Of a stretch of 64,000 bases of DNA, positions 56,811 to 64,000 are shown one piece after another. Every line of letters begins with the position of its first letter. The stretch's first letter is position 1. Under the pieces are notes generated by a model. It was not told the DNA's origin and ran no database searches. It saw only the letters and a program-made list of their open reading frames with translations. A program made the position numbers and the translations under genes. Source of the DNA: Apodemus sylvaticus (Eukaryota > Chordata > Mammalia > Rodentia > Muridae); contig NC_067473.1 of the NCBI RefSeq assembly GCF_947179515.1, forward strand, positions 124,421,909 through 124,485,908, read 5' to 3'.

Positions 56811-56875
56811 GTGTGGTGTGGTATACTTTGGTGTGCTGTGATGTGGTGTGTGTGGTGTGTTGTATGTGTCTTTTG
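56811..56875 (+). repeat. TG-rich minisatellite, right half
   Basis: Continuation of 55976-56348 beyond the solo LTR. Confidence 0.9.
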
Positions 56876-57112
56876 GTAGGTTTTTGTTATTCATGTGTAA
56901 GTTCTGCCTCTCCTCTCAGCCTTGGCAAATCCCTCTTGGCTCCATCACAGTCATAGTCACTGGATGGAGTAGCAACTGTAGCCAATGACACTGCATGGCA
57001 ACACTCTGTCGGGAGAAGTCGTTCCAGACCCCACTTACAAGGCTCTTGTTGGATTTCCATCAAATTGAAAGCATATGGTATTGAAATACCCTCAGAGTAT
57101 GTATTGGCTACT
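56876..57112. other. Unassigned sequence
   Basis: No feature recognised. Confidence 0.4.
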
Positions 57113-57430
57113 TGATCATTTCTGTGACAAAATACTTGCCCCAAAAAATAAAGCGAGGAAGAGATTGTTGGAGTCCACAGTTTCAGAGTGACTCTGGTTC
57201 CTTAGGACAGCAAAAACAGGATAGCAGGAGCAGCTCCGGCCTCAGAAGAGACCCTGAGGTAGAGAGTCAGACTTGCCCCAGGGAGGGTAACCTCTCCAGA
57301 AGCTTCTGTGAGACGACGGCTTCCACCCGCCAGACCCTAGCTCCTAAAGTTTCCTTGAGCTTTGAAATGGTGCCACAAAGGGGGGGAACAAACATTCAAA
57401 TCATGAATCTATAGAGTTAACACATAACAG
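57113..57430 (-). mobile_element. MaLR-type LTR, strongly diverged
   Basis: 'tgatcatttctgtgacaaaa' at the start and 'tttgaaatggtgccacaaag' near the end follow the antisense MaLR order seen at 35053 and 44445. Confidence 0.4.
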
Positions 57431-58540
57431 CACACAAGTTGTCCACCAAAGACAGGCCGGGACTAGCTAGAACACACATCCAAATTAAAACCCTCCATTC
57501 GGCTACAGGGTAATTTCCTGACTTCACCACACAGTTGCCCTCCGCCTGCATCCAGTACTTCCTGCACTGCCGTACGGTTCTCATGCTGCCCCATTCATTT
57601 CCATCCTGGATGCCACTTGGCCCTGCACCCCTACTAAATCCTAAGGCAGGAACATCAACCTAAATTGCACCTGAGGCAAGAGAGGCTGAAAAGTTGAGGT
57701 GGGTTTTCTCGCTCATGTAGCTGTGCCTGGTGGAATCAAGACGGAGGTCACATCTTCCAAGTCCCAGTTACATCTTTTTTATTTCCTACCTCACGTGACT
57801 TCCTGGCATTATTACTAAGAATAACCATTCTGGAGAGCATGAAAACCTGGAACTTTTAAAATAGCTCTTCTCATGATCAAACAACCAAATGTTTTCCGCC
57901 CATTTCATTTCCACTAATGCAAAGCAGACTCCGTGCCCTTTCCCCTGTAACTTGTGTTTATTTTTCTTTAGTTGTCTCCTTGCCCTCCTCGATAGGAAAC
58001 ACCAAGCTCTTGGTCTTTAGATGGGATGACACAATCCATTACCACCCACCATGAGGCTACGCTTCATCATGCGGAAACCCCGACCCCTGCCTCCTTCATT
58101 CTCACACGGAACACTGTGGTGTCCTCCAACTCTAACAGCTTTTGGTACCCTCGGTGCATCCGAGAGCATCTCTATACTGTCTCTATACTACCTGGGCTTT
58201 CCTAGTAGAACATTTCTTATAAAGCTCTAAAAACAGCTACCACAAAATGGAGGCAGCTGTCACTGCACGAGCCTTTGTTTCCCAACCAGACACTCTGCTG
58301 AGGACTCAGATCCTGCCTGGTCTTTGTGCCACATGCCTGCAGGGCAGAGACCATCTTCCCAATTTGGAGAGAGCATGATGGATTTAAAGGGAGTAAATAA
58401 CTGCCTAACACCACACAGCTAATAGCCAGGGGGAGGCAGGATTCAAGTCCTGCTCTTTCCGGTGCCATCATTTAAGCATTATTCCAAAACCACCTCAGAA
58501 AAATCATTCCTAGGTTTTCAAGCTCTAGAAATAGCTTTTA
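57431..58540. other. Unassigned sequence
   Basis: About 1.1 kb of moderately GC-rich sequence with no repeat recognised and no supported gene. An 84-codon minus frame (58217-58471) has no domain. Confidence 0.45.
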
Positions 58541-58544
58541 CCTG

Positions 58545-58567
58545 AAAAAAAAAAAAAAAAAAAAAAA
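58545..58567 (+). repeat. Poly(A) run
   Basis: 23 A residues just upstream of the B1 target-site duplication. Confidence 0.95.
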
Positions 58568-58585
58568 CTTTATCCTTTTCCTTTT

Positions 58586-58740
58586 TTTTTTTTTTTTTTT
58601 TTCTGAGACAGGGTTTCTCTGTGTAGCCCTGGCTGTCCTGGAACTCACTCTGTAGGCCAGGCTGGCCTCGAACTCAGAAATCCACCTGCCTCTGCCTCCC
58701 AGAGTGCTGGGATTACAGGCGTGTGCCACCACTGCCCGGC
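58586..58740 (-). mobile_element. B1 SINE
   Basis: Antisense full-length B1 with a long T tail. The 15-bp duplication tatccttttcctttt is at 58571-58585 and 58741-58755. Confidence 0.97.
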
Positions 58741-58786
58741 TATCCTTTTCCTTTTATACCTTTCCCATCATACTTAGCACTTCTAA

Positions 58787-61180
<2,394 letters not shown>

Positions 61181-61185
61181 AAACT

Positions 61186-61272
61186 TTGGGTGTAGAGCTG
61201 AGTGGTAGAATGTTTACCCAATATATGTAAGGCCCTGAGCCAAATCCTCAGCACTAGAGAAAAAAAAGAAAG
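61186..61272 (+). mobile_element. ID SINE
   Basis: 'ggtgtagagctgagtggtag' then 'aatgtttacccaatatatg' and 'aaggccctgagccaaatcct', ending in A-rich 'gaaaaaaaagaaa'. This is the tRNA-Ala/BC1-like ID element, with recognisable box A and box B positions. About 80% like the consensus as I recall it. Confidence 0.85.
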
Positions 61273-61567
61273 AAGAGGCATAATTAAAGATACTGAACAT
61301 GAATACAACTCGTGTCTAGATTAAGTCATATTATAATCCGATTGTTCATTGTTTATCATTTACCAAAATGAAAGTATATGTTAAATTTATAACAAACTAT
61401 TCTACACATGCACATTGTGTGCATTTATATATTTACAGTGTAGCTCTGTTTCTTTGCTCTGTCTACAAATAAATGAATTCCATGGAAGCTACATGTTGAC
61501 ATACTACAAGCAGACAAAATAATGAGGAGAAGTTTCTGGATTCAGAGAACTTCACGATGCTTGGAGT
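61273..61567. other. Unassigned sequence
   Basis: No feature recognised. Confidence 0.4.
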
Positions 61568-61995
61568 CTGTGATGGTTAATCTTGATTGTCAGCCTGATA
61601 GGTCAGAATAAAGGAAGAAGCACTCCTCTAGGAAAGTCTGTGAGGGCATTTCCAGGGAGTGTCGACTGGAGGGAGAAGATCATCCTCCAATGTCATGTCC
61701 CAGCAAGGAACTCAGACACAAGTAAAGAGGTCCAAGGAAAAAGTATAGTTGATTGACTGCCTGCCCTCACTCACTGCTGAATCCAGCTGCTACTACTGCT
61801 ACTGCTGTCACCACAGCTGTCATCCTTGGCTGACATCAGACTTCAGCTTCTTTGGCCTTCCAACAAGAACTAACAAGTGATTTGGCATGAATCTTCCACG
61901 CCTTCAGAGTTAGGTGGAGACTGTTAAGGCATCTACCATCATAAACTGAGTAGCCATTGGGTCCTCAGCTTCCCCAGTGTATTCTAAGAAATAGT
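61568..61995 (+). mobile_element. LTR-type rodent repeat
   Basis: Starts 'tctgtgatggttaatcttga' and continues 'gtctgtgagggcatttccag', later 'acttcagcttctttggcctt' and 'gggtcctcagcttccccagt'. This order is that of a widespread rodent repeat; a partial relative sits at 13796-13990. No duplication found. The exact family is not known to me. Confidence 0.5.
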
Positions 61996-62639
61996 CTTTT
62001 CTCCAGTAGCCATATGCCTGGTATTTAAAAAAAAAAAAAAGCTCTCGTTCCTGATTAGCTAGTGTACAATACAAGTTTAACTCCCTGCTTGAAAGATGTC
62101 AGCAGTTAAAGTGAGCACATTGACAGGAAAGGAGCATAACTTGGGATTGAGACATGTGGGAGGACCCTGATGAAGCCAAGAGCATTGAACTCTCATATTC
62201 TGACAAGTTTGTTTTGCTCAAGTAAGTACTAGCAAATGTGTCCCCACCCACACTTCCTGAAGTATTGCCCGCTCCACATTTGCTGAAGGGATTAATTCTG
62301 CATTGTCTATGGAAACAGCAATATCCTTCCCTGAAAAAGATGCCAAGCAAGATAATTCTGATGTCCCCCACTTACCACTCACCTTTGTCCCTAGTCCTAT
62401 TGTCAGATTCAAAGTGTCAGCAGGCCCCCTGGAGATTAAGCACACAATGTGTCCTGTGATGGGGTACACTACATCCCTAAAGAACTTGAGTTTTTTTTTA
62501 AGTTATAGGGACTATGTGGTAATAGATTCTAAGCATATAGTATAATTGTGGAAAGAACATAAAACTGAATCCATCTGAAGGTATACAGTCTCAATGATCA
62601 GAAATTACAGGTTCAATGCTACAGTTTGCACAGTTTTAA
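61996..62639. other. Unassigned sequence with poly(A) run
   Basis: A14 run at 62027-62040. No gene recognised. Overlapping frames on both strands at 62099-62545 lack domains. Confidence 0.4.
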
Positions 62640-62995
62640 AGGGTGCTAACATCCGTTGACATAACAATACAACAGAGAAAATTTCTCAAGGCCCCACCCA
62701 TAAATGAAGAGCTACCTGCAATGAATGGCTACAGAGAGAGAAAGACAAAGTCTTCCCTAGGGACAAGCTCCCAGATGGTTATTCAATCCAAGTGGTCAGC
62801 CCTCAACACTTGTAACAAGAGAGCCATTAAATGGGCTCAGTAGGTCATGTGTTGGGAGGGATCAATTATAGAAGATGAGGTCATGAACCTGAGAGGGAAT
62901 GTCAGGAACGTGGGAGAAGTTGGAGGGCAGAGGAGGAGGGGTAGAAATAATGCAAATACAGTATTCATATATGAAAATAAAAGAATGTAGTACTC
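62640..62995 (+). mobile_element. L1 3'UTR fragment
   Basis: 'agtcttccctagggacaagc' and 'ccaagtggtcagccctcaac' are plus-strand cues of an old murine L1 3'UTR, ending in 'atatgaaaataaaagaatgt' as the likely 3' terminus. Confidence 0.6.
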
Positions 62996-63778
62996 TTCTG
63001 TGAGGCTTGCAATAATGTCTTTTAATAAAGGTACTTGCAAAAATTTTTCTTTTAAGTACAAATAGGTTTTTAGTTGGTTGACATATGGGTCAAAAGATGG
63101 CCTACTCTGAATGAATTGAAAATACTTGATGTCCCTTGACTTTGAGTTGATGGTGGGATTCAAGGGTTCTGAGGAAGTGGAATGCTCAGGGAGATTTGCT
63201 ATTTAAAACTAATCCTCCATAAGAGAGTCAAGAGAACATGCCCTTCACTAATGCTATAAGGAACAGACTTTTGAGAGGGCCACCAGAGACTTGGAGAGCT
63301 CTGCTGTGCGTGAAGAACTCAGACCTTACCATGGAAGGAGTGGCTGCTCAGTTCAATTACTTGCATACAATGGGTCCATAGATACACAGAGTAACACGGG
63401 CCAAATGGCAACAGTGAGCTGATGGACCCAAGGTGTACTTACTGCAATAGATGGCACAAACAAGACAAAACCCATACGGGTCAGACTCCTATAGGCTCAC
63501 AGCACTGGCTAATCAGTCATGTTGTTCGTAGAAGTACAATAGGTTGGAAGCCTATTCAGTTCATGATAAATCTGTATAAGCAGAAATATCCAAATTAACA
63601 AAAGGAAACATTTGTGGAATTCACTGGTCTTACTATGTTCCCCATCATCCTAAAGCAGCTAGCTTGTTAGAAGAGTCAAATAACTTAAATGCACAGTTAT
63701 AACAACACCTAGGTAATCTAGAGGCCTGTGACCGGACATGCCAGGTTAATGTGTCTGAATCATCATCCTTTATATTGT

Positions 63779-63779
<1 letters not shown>
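62996..63779. other. Unassigned sequence
   Basis: No gene or repeat recognised. Confidence 0.4.

Positions 63780-63850
<71 letters not shown>
63780..63850 (+). repeat. (TC)35 microsatellite
   Basis: About 70 bases of uninterrupted TC dinucleotides. Confidence 0.98.
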
Positions 63851-63852
<2 letters not shown>

Positions 63853-64000
63853 AGCCAGGATTCATGGGTTCAGGAATCAAAACAAACAAATGGAGATGGT
63901 ACCACTTAGCACCACTCCTTATTACCTAATAACAACATTTTTGTTTTCTGTCCTTTTAACTGTATGTTCTAGAGAAGGTGGACACTTCTACCATGAGCCA
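63851..64000. other. Unassigned sequence
   Basis: No feature recognised up to the window end. Confidence 0.4.

Noticed and set aside
61186..61272. tRNA gene
   Set aside because: The tRNA-like boxes belong to an ID SINE with an A-rich tail. The cloverleaf is not kept.

Overview
The window is nuclear DNA of a rodent, almost certainly a murine species (mouse or close relative). This rests on repeat content: B1, B4, B2/B3 and ID SINEs, rodent L1 families and MaLR/ERV LTRs. The young B1 copies carry the 'gatttctgagttc' box typical of Mus-type B1. There is no operon-like or prokaryotic organisation. Calls come from reading the sequence; no database search was run.

Only one convincing protein gene is present: an uninterrupted, intronless 660-codon reading frame at 52914-54896. 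It encodes a cytoplasmic poly(A)-binding protein with four RRMs and a C-terminal MLLE domain. It is a retrocopy that resembles PABPC4 more than PABPC1. It ends in two AATAAA signals and an A14 tail at 55186-55221, and is bounded by imperfect 12-13 bp target-site duplications near 52055 and 55221. Flanks at both junctions match one pre-existing repeat, so the insertion site can be placed. The symbol Pabpc6 (an intronless mouse Pabpc gene) is my best match, but I could not verify it.

Layout. 1-900: unassigned sequence, a B4 SINE and a trinucleotide microsatellite. 899-10895: a decayed Lx-type L1 on the plus strand, interrupted by two minus-strand L1s, one of which was later hit by a third L1; target-site duplications fix the order. 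10.9-27 kb: L1 3'UTR fragments (10.9, 15.3, 16.6 kb), a fold-back inverted repeat (18450-18717), LTRs (19.0, 20.4, 21.3 kb), a B4, an (AT)n tract, and an old L1/GC-rich L1 block (24-26.8 kb). 27.5-31.1 kb: B4, then a twin-primed L1 with a short 3' transduction inside a purine tract, then a 5S-rRNA-derived fragment and an L1 3'UTR piece. 31-47 kb: microsatellites, two local direct duplications, MaLR LTRs, a 1.5 kb L1, a tiny twin-primed L1, B1/B4 copies and a 28-31 bp minisatellite. 47.5-49.1 kb: an ancient L1 with later insertions. 51.8-55.3 kb: the retrogene and its host repeat. 55.3-58.9 kb: an LTR-like stretch, a TG-rich tract split by a class I ERV solo LTR, a MaLR, a B1 and a compound microsatellite. 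59-64 kb: mostly unassigned, with an ID SINE, an LTR-type repeat, an L1 3'UTR piece and a (TC)n tract.

I found no CRISPR array, functional RNA gene or novel multigene system. The most interesting items are the intact retrogene with a remodelled basic linker, the fold-back repeat at 18.5 kb, three independent L1 insertions with 5' inversions, and the 3' transduction.
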